A stretch of DNA of 64,000 nt from Megaustenia siamemsis (Eukaryota; Mollusca; Gastropoda; Stylommatophora; Ariophantidae): positions 16,919,049-16,983,048 of the forward strand of contig JAVIAB010000160.1 in the NCBI GenBank assembly GCA_032433765.1, in the 5' to 3' direction. The translations under genes were made by a program, and so were the position numbers. Shown here piece by piece: positions 41,816 through 53,035 of the stretch (position 1 is the first letter of the stretch; each line of letters starts with the position of its first letter). The notes beneath the pieces were generated by a model. The model was not told where the DNA came from and ran no database searches. It was given only the letters and a program-made list of their open reading frames with translations.

Positions 41816-42247
41816 GTCCCTGCTTTTCTCTCTTCTATCATTCACTCCCTGTGGAGCATAGGTCTTCAACAAAAACATTCCAAGCCATTCTGTTTCTTCC
41901 CATTCTTTTAAGATCATTCCATATCTTCACCATCATCTTCATCTCTGCTTCCATCAGTCTTCTCCATGAATTCCTTGGTCTTCCTCTTTGACTTTCTCCC
42001 TGGGGATTCAAAAAAGGGCATGTTATGTAATACTCTCAGTTGGCTTCCGCAGTGTGTGTCCTATCCAGCGCCATCGTCTTCGCTGTATCTCTTTATCCAC
42101 TGGTATTTGACTGGTACATTTCCATAATTCTATGTTAGTGATTTTGTCCTGCCATTTCCATCATTTTATTCTGCGCAAGCATCCATTAATGAAAGAAGTC
42201 TGTATCTTCATGATTGTCATTTTTTTGTTCTGCATATTTCACAGAGG
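41816..42247 (-). mobile_element. RT-M C-terminal remnant
   Basis: The plus strand reads CTCCCTGTGGAGCATAGGTC, TTCCAAGCCATTCTGTTTCT, CGCTGTATCTCTTTATCCAC, GTGATTTTGTCCTGCCATTT, parallel over 430 bp to 34540-34930. The minus strand carries a broken CEI(T)RTTK start and an NGLECFCRPMLHRE end with frameshifts. Confidence 0.75.
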
Positions 42248-42419
42248 CCCCCTGTTAGGGTGTACAATCAAGAGAGGAGAGGGCAGTTCTTGTCCACTGT
42301 TCGTCACGATAATAAAGTATGTGTGAAATCATAGGGCAACAACAGAAGCCCGAGGAAGACAGTTGTGAGAATAGTCGATATGGTAAATGAGAGAAATTAT
42401 GATTGAATTTCGAATGAAT

Positions 42420-42645
42420 GCCTGTTAAAACGTTGCGCTGTGTTCTTTCTGCGCCAGTGGCCCAGTGCATCAGATTTCAGTCAGCATTTTATTCAAGCTT
42501 GCTTTCCTTAGCCTTTGATTGTCCCCAATCTTCCTGCGAGGCAGCAGATTGTCTTTTCTGTGGGGGGGGGGGGGGATTCTGCCCTTAGATGGTCGGCCCT
42601 TCCATATTTATGAGCACCATCTGCCCAAGCTTGATGTAGTTATTA
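42420..42645 (+). repeat. Dispersed repeat Q, copy 1, with G14 tract
   Basis: Aligns with 57045-57250: GTTGCGCTGTGTTC, CGCCAGTGGCCCAGTGCATC, GATTTCAGTCAGCATTTTAT, CCTTTGATTGTCCCCAATCT, CAGCAGATTGTCTTTTCTGT, CTGCCCTTAGATGG, GAGCACCATCTGCCC. A short G run in the other copy (GTAGGGGGA) is 14 G here (42562-42575). Class unknown. Confidence 0.75.
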
Positions 42646-43317
42646 GTTGGTCATTAGACCACCACCATCACCATCACCATCACACATCAAACAACAGACT
42701 ACAAGTCCCTCATAACTAAGACGAACCTCCGGGAGTCTCACCGACGCTGACTAGTCATGTAGGAAACCCCACTCCGTCTTTCCTTGATTAGAGTACGACA
42801 GACCTAACGCTATGCGACTAGCGTGATGACATAGCTCACACAACAATGGCTGCACTCACAATATCCCATTTACTATAGTAAAAGCAGCCAACAGCACGCG
42901 AAAAGCTGATGCACAATCTCCAAATTGAAAACTGCTAATGACTAGACAGAGCAGAGCTTAGCAAGGAGTTGTACCATGCCAGAGCTTGATGTCAAACAAT
43001 TACAACGCCGGCTTTGGAAAGCACACGATGTGTTGACGTAATTCACATATAACGCTAGGCAGGGGAAGGTCGTATTCATAAACGTTTGACTTGACAATGA
43101 GGAACATTGGGGTGAGTACAACCTGTTATCATCGGCGAGCTTTGCTAACTGGATCAGTTGATTCGCTCAGACGCAGAAAATTACACCGTAGAGCCGAAGC
43201 TAATCAGTTCCCTAATGCAACTTCTGCAGCGGACCAGCGAACGTGACCTCATTCCACCATGTTTGGAAACGGCAGTCAAAAGTATAATACATACACCATA
43301 TTTTATGAGAGTAGTCG
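42646..43317. other. No recognised feature
   Basis: Contains a short (CCATCA)n run at 42660-42690 and otherwise unrecognised sequence. Confidence 0.5.
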
Positions 43318-43475
43318 ATCTAGCCAATTCTCAGCTATGGGAAGGAATCATGGACAGCAGACAAACAAATGAAAAGGAGATTAGAGGCCACAGAGATGGG
43401 ATTTCTCAGCATAATGTTGAAAGTTCCCTGGACAGCTAAAAAGACCAATGAAGACATTCTCAAAGAGGCCAACAT
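43318..43475 (+). mobile_element. RT-B fragment
   Basis: Matches 11680-11840: CAATTCTCAGCTATGGGAAG, AATCATGGACAGCAGACAAA, GATTAGAGGCCACAGAGATG, GGACAGCTAAAAAGACCAAT, TTCTCAAAGAGGCCAACA. Both ends are missing. Confidence 0.82.
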
Positions 43476-43517
43476 ATGCATGTCTCATAGAAAGATCAAG
43501 TTCTCACCAATGTCGAG

Positions 43518-43915
43518 TATCTGTCGTATACTTTCTCTCACAAAGCCACATCGTTTCATCATCATCATGTGCCATACTGGTTGGCGGTGGCGATCATGTC
43601 CCTCCACAATCTTCTATCCACTGTGCATCGTATCAATTCTGCTTGTTGACTGTTTTCAATGCCACGAAACCAAGCTATCTAGTATTTTCTCTCTGTGTTG
43701 TCCGCGAAGTCTTTTTCCCTGTATTTTACCAGTTGTAACCAAGTACTCCAACTTTCCTCTTTTTATGATGTACCCGAAAAAAATGGTCATTGTTTCTTTC
43801 TGTTGTATTTTTAGGACCTCCCTTTGTAGAAGGACATTTTCAACAACGCCAACCAGTATGGCACATGATGATGATAAATCGATTTGGCTCTGTGAGAGAA
43901 AGTATACGACAGATA
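43518..43915. repeat. Inverted duplication around an RT-B 3' end
   Basis: Arm 43518-43586 (TATCTGTCGTATACTTTCTC to TGCCATACTGGTTGGCG) is mirrored by 43847-43915 (CGCCAACCAGTATGGCACAT to AGTATACGACAGATA), about 69 bp with few mismatches. The arms hold both the element's 3' end with (ATG)n and ~36 bp of non-element flank. Confidence 0.88.
43553..43812 (-). mobile_element. RT-B C-terminal remnant inside the inverted duplication
   Basis: Plus-strand CATCATCATCATGTGCCATA, GATCATGTCCCTCCACAATC, CTTGTTGACTGTTTTC, TTGGTTACAACTGGTAAAAT (rc), TTTTTCGGGTACATCATAAA (rc), matching 11855-12106 reversed. Several stops. Confidence 0.8.
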
Positions 43916-44159
43916 CCCGAAATCTGTGTCAAATTGATCTCTCTATGAGAGAAGTATGTGAGAAATAACCGAGTATATGTGAGAAATAACCGAGTATATG
44001 TGAGAAACTGAAGTGGTTCTGTGAGAAAAGAGGAGGATAGACAACAACTTTTATGAGAGAAATCGATGCAGTCACTGCCAACAAGCGAATAAGGAATGTC
44101 TGGAGATATCCCATTATTAATGATATCGATAAATTGGTGTCAGCAATGAAGGCTGGTCG
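43916..44159. other. Short GAGAAATAACCGAGTATAT repeats, otherwise unrecognised
   Basis: Three 20-bp units TGTGAGAAATAACCGAGTAT lie at about 43957-44012. The rest shows no motif. Confidence 0.6.
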
Positions 44160-44405
44160 TCGATAGCTTGAAAGTGGAATACGAGCTAAATCGGTGGAGT
44201 TTTGATTGAAGGTGGAATACAAGCTAAATCGGTGGAGCTTTGATTGAAGGTGGAATACGAGCTAAATCGGTGGAGTTTTGATTGAAGGTGGAATACGAGC
44301 TAAATCGGTGGAGTTTTAATTGATGGTGGAATACGAGCTAAATCGGTGGAGTTTTGATTGAAGGTGGAATACGAGCTAAATCGGTGGAGTTTTGATTGAT
44401 GGTGT
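44160..44405. repeat. About 38-bp minisatellite, six units
   Basis: TTGAAGGTGGAATACGAGCT plus AAATCGGTGGAGTTTTGA repeats with minor changes. Confidence 0.94.
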
Positions 44406-44464
44406 TCAGATATTACTAGACTGCTCCTGGGGCAGTCAGTTCAGTCTCTTTCAGCTGAAGCAGA

Positions 44465-46130
44465 GGGTGGTGGATTTGGATTAGATCTGTGAGGAGTGGG
44501 AGACTAGGTTGGTGGTGGAATGGGCTCAGTTCTGTGAGGAGTGGGAGACTAGGTGGGTGGTGGAATGGGCTCAGTTCTGTGAGGAGTAGGAACTAGGTGG
44601 GTAATGGAATGAGCTCAGTTCTGTGAGGAGTGGGAGACTAATTGGCTAGTGGAATGGACTTAGTTCTGTGATTAGTGGGAGACTAGGTGCGTGGTGGAAT
44701 GGGCTCAGTTCTGTGAGGAGTAGGAACTAGGTGGGTAGTGGAATGGGCTAGGTTCTGTGAGGTGTAGGAGACTAGGTGGGTAGTGGAATTGGCTTAGTTC
44801 TGTGAGGAGTGGGAGACTAGGTGGGTAGTGGAATGGGCTTAGTTCTGTGAGTAGTGGGAGACTAGGTGCGTGGTGGAATGGGCTCAGTTCTGTGAGGTGT
44901 AGGAACTAGGTGGGTAGTGGAATGGGCTAGGTTCTGTGAGGTGTAGGAGACTAGGTGAGTAGTGGAATGGGCTAGGTTCTGTGAGGTGTAGGAGACTAGG
45001 TGGGTAGTGGAATGGGCTTAGTTCTGTGAGGTGTAGGAGACTAGGTGGGTAGTGGAATGGGCTCAGTTCTGTGAGGTGTAGGAGACTAGGTGAGTAGTGG
45101 AATGGGCTCAGTTCTGTGAGGTGTAGGAGACTAGGTGGGTAGTGGAATGGGCTCAGTTCTATGAGGAGTGGGAGACTAGGTGGGTAGTGGAATGGGCTTA
45201 GTTCTGTGAGGTGTAGGAGACTAGGTGAGTAGTGGAATGGGCTCAGTTCTATGAGGAGTGGGAGACTAGGTGAGTAGTGGAATGGGCTCAGTTCTATGAG
45301 GAGTGGGAGACTAGGTGAGTAGTGGAATGGGCTCAGTTCTATGAGGAGTGGGAGACTATGTGGGTAGTGGAACGGGCATAGTTCTGTGAGGTGTAGGAGA
45401 CTTGGTGGGTAGTGGAACGGGCATAGTTCTGTGAGGTGTAGGAGACTTGGTGGGTAGTGGAATGGGCTCAGTTCTGTGAGGTGTAGGATACAAAGTGGGT
45501 AGTGGAATGAGCTCAGTTCTGTGAGGAGTAGGAGACTAGGTGGGTAGTGGAATGGGCTTAGTTCTGTGAGGAGTAGGAGACTAGGTGGGTAGTGGAATGG
45601 GCTTAGTTCTGTGAGGAGTAGGAGACTAGGTGGGTAGTGGAATGGGCTTAGTTCTGTGAGGAGTGGGAGACTAGGTGGGTAGTGGAATGGGCTTAGTTCT
45701 GTGAGGTGTAGGAGACTAGGTAGGTAGTGGAATTTGCTTAGTTATGTGAGGAGTGGGAGAAATGGAGGATAGTTGAATGTGCTCTTTTCTGTGAGGAGTA
45801 GGGGACTAGGTGGGTGGTGGAATGGGCTAGGTTTTGTGAGGAGTAGGAGACTAGGTGTGTGGTGGAATGGGCTTAGTTCTGTAATGAGTGGGAGACTATG
45901 TGGATAGTGGAATGGGCTCAGTTCTGTAATGAGTGGGAGACTATGTGGATAGTGGAATGGGCTCAGTTCTGTAATGAGTGGGAGACTATGTGGATAGTGG
46001 AATGGGCTCACTTTAATGAGGAGTGGAAGACTGGGTGAGTGTTGGAATCTGCTCAGTTCTGTGAGAAGTGGGAGACTAGGAGGTTGGTGGAATGGGCTCA
46101 GGGATGTGTGGAGTAGGAGACTAGATTGGT
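44465..46130. repeat. 45-bp satellite, about 37 units
   Basis: GGCTCAGTTCTGTGAGGAGT, GGGAGACTAGGTGGGTAGTG, GAATG. Variants (GGTGTAGG versus GAGTGGG; TTAGTT versus CTCAGTT) occur in small runs, and units at both edges are more divergent than the middle. Confidence 0.96.
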
Positions 46131-46169
46131 AAAGAACGGCAGGGGTGTGTGGGTAATTTGATTAAAAAA

Positions 46170-46452
46170 TGTCATGCAGTAAGTGACATTAAAACATGTC
46201 ATTGAGCGAGTGACATTAAAACATTTCATGGAGCGACTGACATTATAGCATGGCATGGAGCTAGTTCTCAATGTCATTAAAACCTGTCACGAAGCGAGTG
46301 ACATTAAAAAATGTCATGGAATGAGTGACATTAAAACATGCCATGGAACGAGTGACATTAAAACATGTCATGGAGCGAGTAACATTAAAACATGTCATGG
46401 AGCGAATAACATGTCACGGAGCGAATAACATTAAAACATGTCATGGAGCTAG
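46170..46452. repeat. 27-bp minisatellite, about 11 units
   Basis: GTGACATTAAAACATGTCAT plus GGAGCGA, with drifted edge units. ACATGTC is self-complementary over 6 bases (ACATGT). Confidence 0.94.
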
Positions 46453-46489
46453 TGACCAGTTTGATTACAACCAGAACGTGAGAGGGCGG

Positions 46490-47350
46490 CAGCAAACTAT
46501 GAGGAGCGTTTGGCAGAAAACTATGAGGAACGTTTGGCAGAAAATTATGATGAGTGTTTGGCAGCAAACTATGAGGAGCGTTTGGCAGAAAACTATGAGG
46601 AGCGGTTGCAGAAAACTATGAGGAGCGTTTGGCAGAAAATTATGATGAGCGTTTGGCAGCAAACTATGAGGAGCGGTTGCAGAAAACTATGAGGAGCGTT
46701 TGGCAGAAAAATATGAGGAGCGTTTCCAGAAAACTATGAGGAGCGTTTGACAGAAAAAAATATGATGAGCGTTTGACAGAAAACTATGAGGAGCGATTGG
46801 CAGAAAAATATGAGGAGCGTTTCCAGAAAACTATGAGGAGCGTTTGACAGAAAAAAATATGATGAGCGTTTGACAGAAAACTATGAGGAGCGATTGGCAG
46901 AAAAATATGAGGAGCGTTTTCAGAAAACTATGAGGAGCGTTTGACAGAAAACTATGAGGAGCGTTTGACAGAAAAAATATGAGGAGCGTTTGGCAGATAA
47001 CTATGAGGAGCGTTTCCAGAAAACTATGAGGAGCGTTTTCAGAAAACTATGAGGAGCGTTTTCAGAAAACTATGAGGAGCGTTTTCAGAAAACTATGAGG
47101 AGCGTTTCCAGAAAACTATGAGGAGCGTTTCCAGAAAACTATGAGGAGCGTTTTCATAAAACTATGAGGAGCGTTTCCAGAAAACTATGAGGAGCGTTTG
47201 ACAGAAAACTATGAGGAGCGATTGGCAGAAAACTATGAGGAGCATTTGACAGAAAACTATGAGGAGCGTTTGGCAGAAAACTATGAGGAGCGTTTGACAG
47301 AAAACTATGAGGAGCGTTTGACAGAAAACTATGAGGAGCGTTTGGCAGAG
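46490..47350. repeat. 24-bp minisatellite, about 36 units
   Basis: GAAAACTATGAGGAGCGTTT plus GGCA/GACA/CCA variants; the loss of one base (CCAG or TCAG) gives 23-bp units in the middle. In-frame runs read ENYEERLA, but frame changes with the 23-bp units make a protein unlikely. Confidence 0.95.
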
Positions 47351-47767
47351 ATGATAAAGTCTGATGAATTACTTGTCCACAATGAGTGGACGAATGGACT
47401 AAAACCTGTTTTTTTTCCAATCAAGTTGCAAATCGGATTTCAGAGATATATTTCAATCATCTATTTCTGGGATAGATTTCGGAGTGGGATATCAGGGAGC
47501 TTTTCTTTCGAGGATGAAATGCAATACTAACCTGTACATCACGTGACGATTCATTGGTAATGTGGCCTTTATTTCCTCATAGAGACAACAAAATGCCAGA
47601 AGATCTCAAAAGAGATAATTGTCTCAGTAGATATTTTGTTTCTAGCACACGGAATTTGGCACGTGTTTTGCCAGTTCCTGTTGCCATGGTTACGAGATGG
47701 CAAGCAAGAAAAGCAGAACACTTTATATGAAGAACACATTTGTTCTGACAACATGAAGGGAACGTTA
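47351..47767. other. No recognised feature
   Basis: Unique-looking sequence between the 24-bp array and a SINE-I piece. Confidence 0.5.
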
Positions 47768-47872
47768 AGGCACGAGACTTGAATCAGCGTCTTCGCACTC
47801 TGTTTTTTTTTACCCATATGTGCTCGGTCGACTATCGAGCTGCGTTAGGAGACTCCTGACTGGTATCATATT
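47768..47872 (-). mobile_element. SINE-I 3' fragment
   Basis: CACGAGACTTGAATCAGCGT, CCCATATGTGCTCGGTCGAC and GGAGACTCCTGAC parallel 41514-41610. The head is missing. Confidence 0.7.
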
Positions 47873-47964
47873 AAAAGGCAAGACATATTTAAAGAGCAGG
47901 ACATGTACAGCGAAATCATCATGTATAAAATGCTGGCAACTATTTATAGCTTGTTGAATACAGT

Positions 47965-48640
47965 GTTCAGCTTATCTTATCCAAAACAAGACAGTAAAAT
48001 ACAATGTGCAACTTATCTTATCCAAAACAAGACAATCAAATACAGTATTCAGCTTATCTTCTCCAAAACAAGACAATCAAATACAGTGTTCAACTTATCT
48101 TCTCCAAAACAAGACAGTCAAATACAGTATTCAGCTTATCTTCTCCAAAACAAGACAGTCAAATACAGTGTTCAACTTATCTTCTCCAAAACAAGACAGT
48201 CAAATACAGTGTTCAACTTATCTTCTCCAAAACAAGACAGTCAAATACAGTATTCAGCTTATCTTCTCCAAAACAAGACAGTCAAATACAGTGTTCAACT
48301 TATCTTCTCCAAAACAAGACAGTCAAATACAGTGTTCAACTTATCTTCTCCAAAACAAGACAGTCAAATACAGTATTCAGCTTATCTTCTCCAAAACAAG
48401 ACAGTCAAATACAGTGTTCAACTTATCTTCTCCAAAACAAGACAGTCAAATACAGTGTTCAACTTATCTTCTCCAAAACAAGAGTCAAATACAGTATTCA
48501 GCTTATCTTCTCCAAAACAAGACAGTCAAATACAGTGTTCAACTTATCTTCTCCAAAACAAGACAGTCAAATACAGTGTTCAACTTATCTTCTCCAAAAC
48601 AAGACAGTCAAATACAGTGTTCAACTTATCTTCTCAAAAA
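47965..48640. repeat. 41-bp minisatellite, about 16 units
   Basis: GTTCAACTTATCTTCTCCAA, AACAAGACAGTCAAATACAG, T. The unit length is not a multiple of three and no frame of a unit has a stop, so all three plus frames are open across it (229, 262 and 266 codons). GTGTTCAAC and GTATTCAGC units alternate about every third unit. Confidence 0.96.
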
Positions 48641-48710
48641 GTCTTTTCTTGCCTCTTATACCTTGTTCTTCAAAGACCACCCACAGTTTGTAATGATATC
48701 TAAATACGAT

Positions 48711-49227
48711 ACAGGCAAAAGCAGTTTTCCAAAAAATGAGGAAGATACTATGCAATCCATTTTTGACAATAGAAACAAGAAAAAGAGTTCTTAAATGTTA
48801 TATAGAGCCAGTCTTAACATATGGATGCGAATCATGGACAATATGACAACAGACAAGAAAATCACTGGAGTCTGTAGAAATGTGGTTTTACAGAAGAATG
48901 TTGAGAGTACCATGGACAGCTAAGAAGAGTAATAAAAAAGTTCTGAAAGAGGTCAAAGCAAAAAGAGAACTAATTTCCAATATTAGGAAGAGACAATCAT
49001 CATTTTTTGGCCATGTAATGAGAAGAGAACAACTGGAATATATTGTAACAACTGGAAAAATTGAGGGACGAAGAGATAGAGGGAAGCAAAGAGAAAAAAT
49101 AACAGACAGCTTAAGAGAATGGCTTGGCAGAAGGTCAACAACAGAAATGATAAATAGCTGCCGAGATCGAAAGTTGTGGAGAGACATGATCACCTACGCC
49201 AGTAGGCACGGTACTTGATGATAATGA
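48711..49227 (+). mobile_element. RT-A C-terminal remnant
   Basis: The plus strand encodes GKSSFPKNEEDTMQSIFDNR, a frameshift, LKCYIEPVLTYGCESWTI-like residues, then a 112-codon frame from 48880: MWFYRRMLRVPWTAKKSNKK, VLKEVKAKRELISNIRKRQS, SFFGHVMRREQLEYIVTTGK, IEGRRDRGKQREKITDSLRE, WLGRRSTTEMINSCRDRKLW, RDMITYASRHGT and the TGATGATAATGA tail. This is the cleanest reading of the RT-A C-terminus in the window. GATATCTAAATACGATA flanks it on both sides. Confidence 0.9.
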
Positions 49228-49320
49228 AATACGATATCTAAATACGATATCTAAATACGATATCTAAATACGATATCTAAATACGATATCTAAATACGAT
49301 ATCTAAATACAATAACTGAT
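49228..49320. repeat. 13-bp minisatellite, 7 units, at the RT-A 3' flank
   Basis: AAATACGATATCT repeats directly after the RT-A tail. The same sequence (GATATCTAAATACGATA, 48694-48710) occurs once on the left side. Confidence 0.94.
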
Positions 49321-49600
49321 ATATTTAAATACTGACACCGTGTTATGTTTCTTGCCCTCCCAGCTGTGTTTAACAATTCGTTCATTCCCTTCAGCGGCTT
49401 TATTACTTCATTATTTATCGCATTAATCTGTTACTTGATCAGCTATATTTATTTACCTATTGCCCTTTTATGACTCAGATTGGGTAGAGGTTATTAATTC
49501 TTCATACCCAACGATCTGTGCTATGAAGTGTCAGATCTTAAACATGGCCCATATTGTATCTCGCTATACGTTCCTGTTCTGAGTTAAAATGATTAATTCA
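49321..49600. other. No recognised feature
   Basis: AT-rich sequence between the 13-bp array and MITE-J. Confidence 0.5.
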
Positions 49601-50277
49601 ACTCTTTCAGTTCAGAAAGGTTATATAATTTCAGCGGTAGATATTTTAGAGACGCAATTGTTAAAGTTTTAAATATTAATCTACTTGTTTATATTTATCT
49701 AACACTGAACATATTATATATGACTTTTTAGATAATTAAACAATGAATTATATTTCACCAATCATCATCATCATAATCAAGTACCGAGCCTGCTGGCGTG
49801 GGTGATCATGTCTCTTCACAACTTTCGATCTCGACAGTTATTTATCATTTCTGTTGTTGACCTTCTGTCAAGCAATTCTCTTAAGCTGTTTGGTATTTTT
49901 TCTCTTTGCTTCCCTCTGTCTCTTTGTCCCTGAATTTTCCCAATCGTTACAATATATTCCAGTTGTTCTCTTCTCATTACATGGCCAAAAATGTTAATTG
50001 TTTCTTCCTAATATTGAAAATTAGCTCCCTTTTTGCTTTGGCCTCTTTCAGAACGTTTTCATTACACTTCTTAGCTGTCCATGGTATTCTCAACATTCTT
50101 CTGTAAAACTACATTTCGTAGAAATTTCACCAATACCAAGACGATAAAAGGTCTATAAACAAGAATAAGGTTTGATGACAGTTTACACCAATCAAATTGA
50201 GAGTGACGCACTGTGCGGCTAAACGTACATGACCGAAACTGACATGGCCATGGTGCGTCGAAACGTATAGAAAGAGT
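49601..50277. mobile_element. MITE-J, interrupted by RT-A
   Basis: Left end ACTCTTTCAGTTC (49601) and right end GAAAGAGT (to 50277) are inverted. Inside, GCACTGTGCGGCTAAA, CAATTTGAGAGTG-type and GCGGTAGATATTT segments match the intact copy at 57295-57598 in reverse orientation. Taking out the RT-A insert and its 11-bp duplication leaves about 305 bp, against 304 bp for the intact copy. Confidence 0.9.
49763..50123 (-). mobile_element. RT-A 3' end inserted in MITE-J
   Basis: The minus strand reads NVVLQNNVENTMDS / KKCNENVLKEAKAKRELIFN, FGHVMRREQLEYIVTIGKIQ, GQRDRGKQREKIPNSLRELL, DRRSTTEMINNCRDRKLWRD, then (TGA)n. The 11-bp target duplication ATTTCACCAAT lies at 49752-49762 and 50124-50134. 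Confidence 0.93.
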
Positions 50278-52426
50278 TAACACTTTTAGCCCAGACAGGA
50301 CCTACAAGTCCGACTTCATATTTGCTACATTGTTTCAGTTAACAAGCGTTGTCTCCTGGTGGGACTTGTAGGTCTTACAGACTATATCACTGGATAGAAA
50401 GAGTTAACACTTTTAGCCCAGACAGGACCTACAAGTCCGACTTCATATTTGCTACATTGTTTCAGTTAACAAGCGTTGTCTCCTGGTGGGACTTGTAGGT
50501 CTTACAGACTATATCACTGGATAGAAAGAGTTAACACTTTTAGCCCAGACAGGACCTACAAGTCCGACTTCATATTTGCTACATTGTTTCAGTTAACAAG
50601 CGTTGTCTCCTGGTGGGACTTGTAGGTCTTACAGACTATATCACTGGATAGAAAGAGTTAACACTTTTAGCCCAGACAGGACCTACAAGTCCGACTTCAT
50701 ATTTGCTACATTGTCTCAGTTAACAAGCGTTGTCTCCTGGTGGGACTTGTAGGTCTTACAGACTATATCACTGGATAGAAAGAGTTAACACTTTTAGCCC
50801 AGACAGGACCTACAAGTCCGACTTCATATTTGCTACATTGTCTCAGTTAACAAGCGTTGTCTCCTGGTGGGACTTGTAGGTCTTACAGACTATATCACTG
50901 GATAGAAAGAGTTAACACTTTTAGCCCAGACAGGACCTACAAGTCCGACTTCATATTTGCTACATTGTCTCAGTTAACAAGCGTTGTCTCCTGGTGGGAC
51001 TTGTAGGTCTTACAGACTATATCACTGGATAGAAAGAGTTAACACTTTTAGCCCAGACAGGACCTACAAGTCCGACTTCATATTTGCTACATTGTTTCAG
51101 TTAACAAGCGTTGTCTCCTGGTGGGACTTGTAGGTCTTACAGACTATATCACTGGATAGAAAGAGTTAACACTTTTAGCCCAGACAGGACCTACAAGTCC
51201 GACTTCATATTTGCTACATTGTTTCAGTTAACAAGCGTTGTCTCCTGGTGGGACTTGTAGGTCTTACAGACTATATCACTGGATAGAAAGAGTTAACACT
51301 TTTAGCCCAGACAGGACCTACAAGTCCGACTTCATATTTGCTACATTGTCTCAGTTAACAAGCGTTGTCTCCTGGTGGGACTTGTAGGTCTTACAGACTA
51401 TATCACTGGATAGAAAGAGTTAACACTTTTAGCCCAGACAGGACCTACAAGTCCGACTTCATATTTGCTACATTGTTTCAGTTAACAAGCGTTGTCTCCT
51501 GGTGGGACTTGTAGGTCTTACAGACTATATCACTGGATAGAAAGAGTTAACACTTTTAGCCCAGACAGGACCTACAAGTCCGACTTCATATTTGCTACAT
51601 TGTTTCAGTTAACAAGCGTTGTCTCCTGGTGGGACTTGTAGGTCTTACAGACTATATCACTGGATAGAAAGAGTTAACACTTTTAGCCCAGACAGGACCT
51701 ACAAGTCCGACTTCATATTTGCTACATTGTTTCAGTTAACAAGCGTTGTCTCCTGGTGGGACTTGTAGGTCTTACAGACTATATCACTGGATAGAAAGAG
51801 TTAACACTTTTAGCCCAGACAGGACCTACAAGTCCGACTTCATATTTGCTACATTGTTTCAGTTAACAAGCGTTGTCTCCTGGTGGGACTTGTAGGTCTT
51901 ACAGACTATATCACTGGATAGAAAGAGTTAACACTTTTAGCCCAGACAGGACCTACAAGTCCGACTTCATATTTGCTACATTGTTTCAGTTAACAAGCGT
52001 TGTCTCCTGGTGGGACTTGTAGGTCTTACAGACTATATCACTGGATAGAAAGAGTTAACACTTTTAGCCCAGACAGGACCTACAAGTCCGACTTCATATT
52101 TGCTACATTGTCTCAGTTAACAAGCGTTGTCTCCTGGTGGGACTTGTAGGTCTTACAGACTATATCACTGGATAGAAAGAGTTAACACTTTTAGCCCAGA
52201 CAGGACCTACAAGTCCGACTTCATATTTGCTACATTGTTTCAGTTAACAAGCGTTGTCTCCTGGTGGGACTTGTAGGTCTTACAGACTATATCACTGGAT
52301 AGAAAGAGTTAACACTTTTAGCCCAGACAGGACCTACAAGTCCGACTTCATATTTGCTACATTGTTTCAGTTAACAAGCGTTGTCTCCTGGTGGGACTTG
52401 TAGGTCTTACAGACTATATCACTGGG
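50267..52426. repeat. 127-bp satellite, 17 units, nearly identical
   Basis: Units start ATAGAAAGAGTTAACACTTT, contain CAGGACCTACAAGTCCGACT, TTGCTACATTGTTTCAGTTA, GTCTCCTGGTGGGACTTGTA and end TATATCACTGG. Unit starts at 50267, 50394 and 50521 are 127 bp apart, and 17 units end exactly at 52426. Almost the only variation is T/C in TTGT(T/C)TCAG. Each unit has a 13-bp inverted repeat, GACCTACAAGTCC / GGACTTGTAGGTC. The first 11 bases are the right end of MITE-J. Confidence 0.97.
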
Positions 52427-52633
52427 GATCGTCAACAGCTGGCGGGGGTAGCTTGACCTCTCAGAAGAGGTCGTTAACTTTCGTTCTCAAATTGTCGACC
52501 TGGCTCGCCTTTCGCCGCTCTACATTTATACAAGACAACGGATATCTGTCGACACTTCGAAGTCCCACCACATATACACATTAAAAAAAACAATTGCTAC
52601 CAGCAGATACGTGTTGTTGGAGGTCACCATTAT

Positions 52634-53035
52634 GATCTTCTTCTTCTTCTATCCTTCCTCTGTTGCCGTTGGCGTCGAGGGGAGAAACAATCTGCGATTC
52701 TTTGCTCTTCTGTTGGCCTCTTCTGATGTTATCCCTCCTAGTGACTCTAGTATTCCCTTTATCCATCTCTTTCTCGGTCTTCCTCTTAATCTGACGTTTT
52801 CGTAGCGTTTGTTTATGGCTCTTTGAGTCATTGTTAGTTCTTTCTGTCTTGTTATGTGGCCGAACCAATTTATCTGTTGTTTCTTTATGTATTCGATGGC
52901 TGGTTCAATTTCGAGTTTCTTCCTCAGGTCAGTGTTTCTTACTCTGTCCCTTAAGCTGTTTCCTGTCATTCTTCTGACACATTTTATTTCAGTGGTCGTT
53001 ATCTTTCTTATTGTTCTAGTGTCCAGCGTCCAATT
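52634..53035 (-). mobile_element. RT-D C-terminal remnant, best copy
   Basis: A 106-codon open frame (52649-52969, minus) encodes MTGNSLRDRVRNTDLRKKLE, IEPAIEYIKKQQINWFGHIT, RQKELTMTQRAINKRYENVR, LRGRPRKRWIKGILESLGGI, TSEEANRRAKNRRLFLPSTP. Upstream TTEIKCVRRM is still readable, and the tail is GAAGAAGAAGA. The WFGH and GRPRKRW motifs mark the region after the RT domain. Two other frames overlap it without meaning. It is 5'-truncated and so inactive. Confidence 0.9.

Noticed and set aside
46490..47350. ENYEERLA repeat protein
   Set aside because: 23-bp units shift the frame repeatedly in the middle of the array, so no continuous protein is kept.
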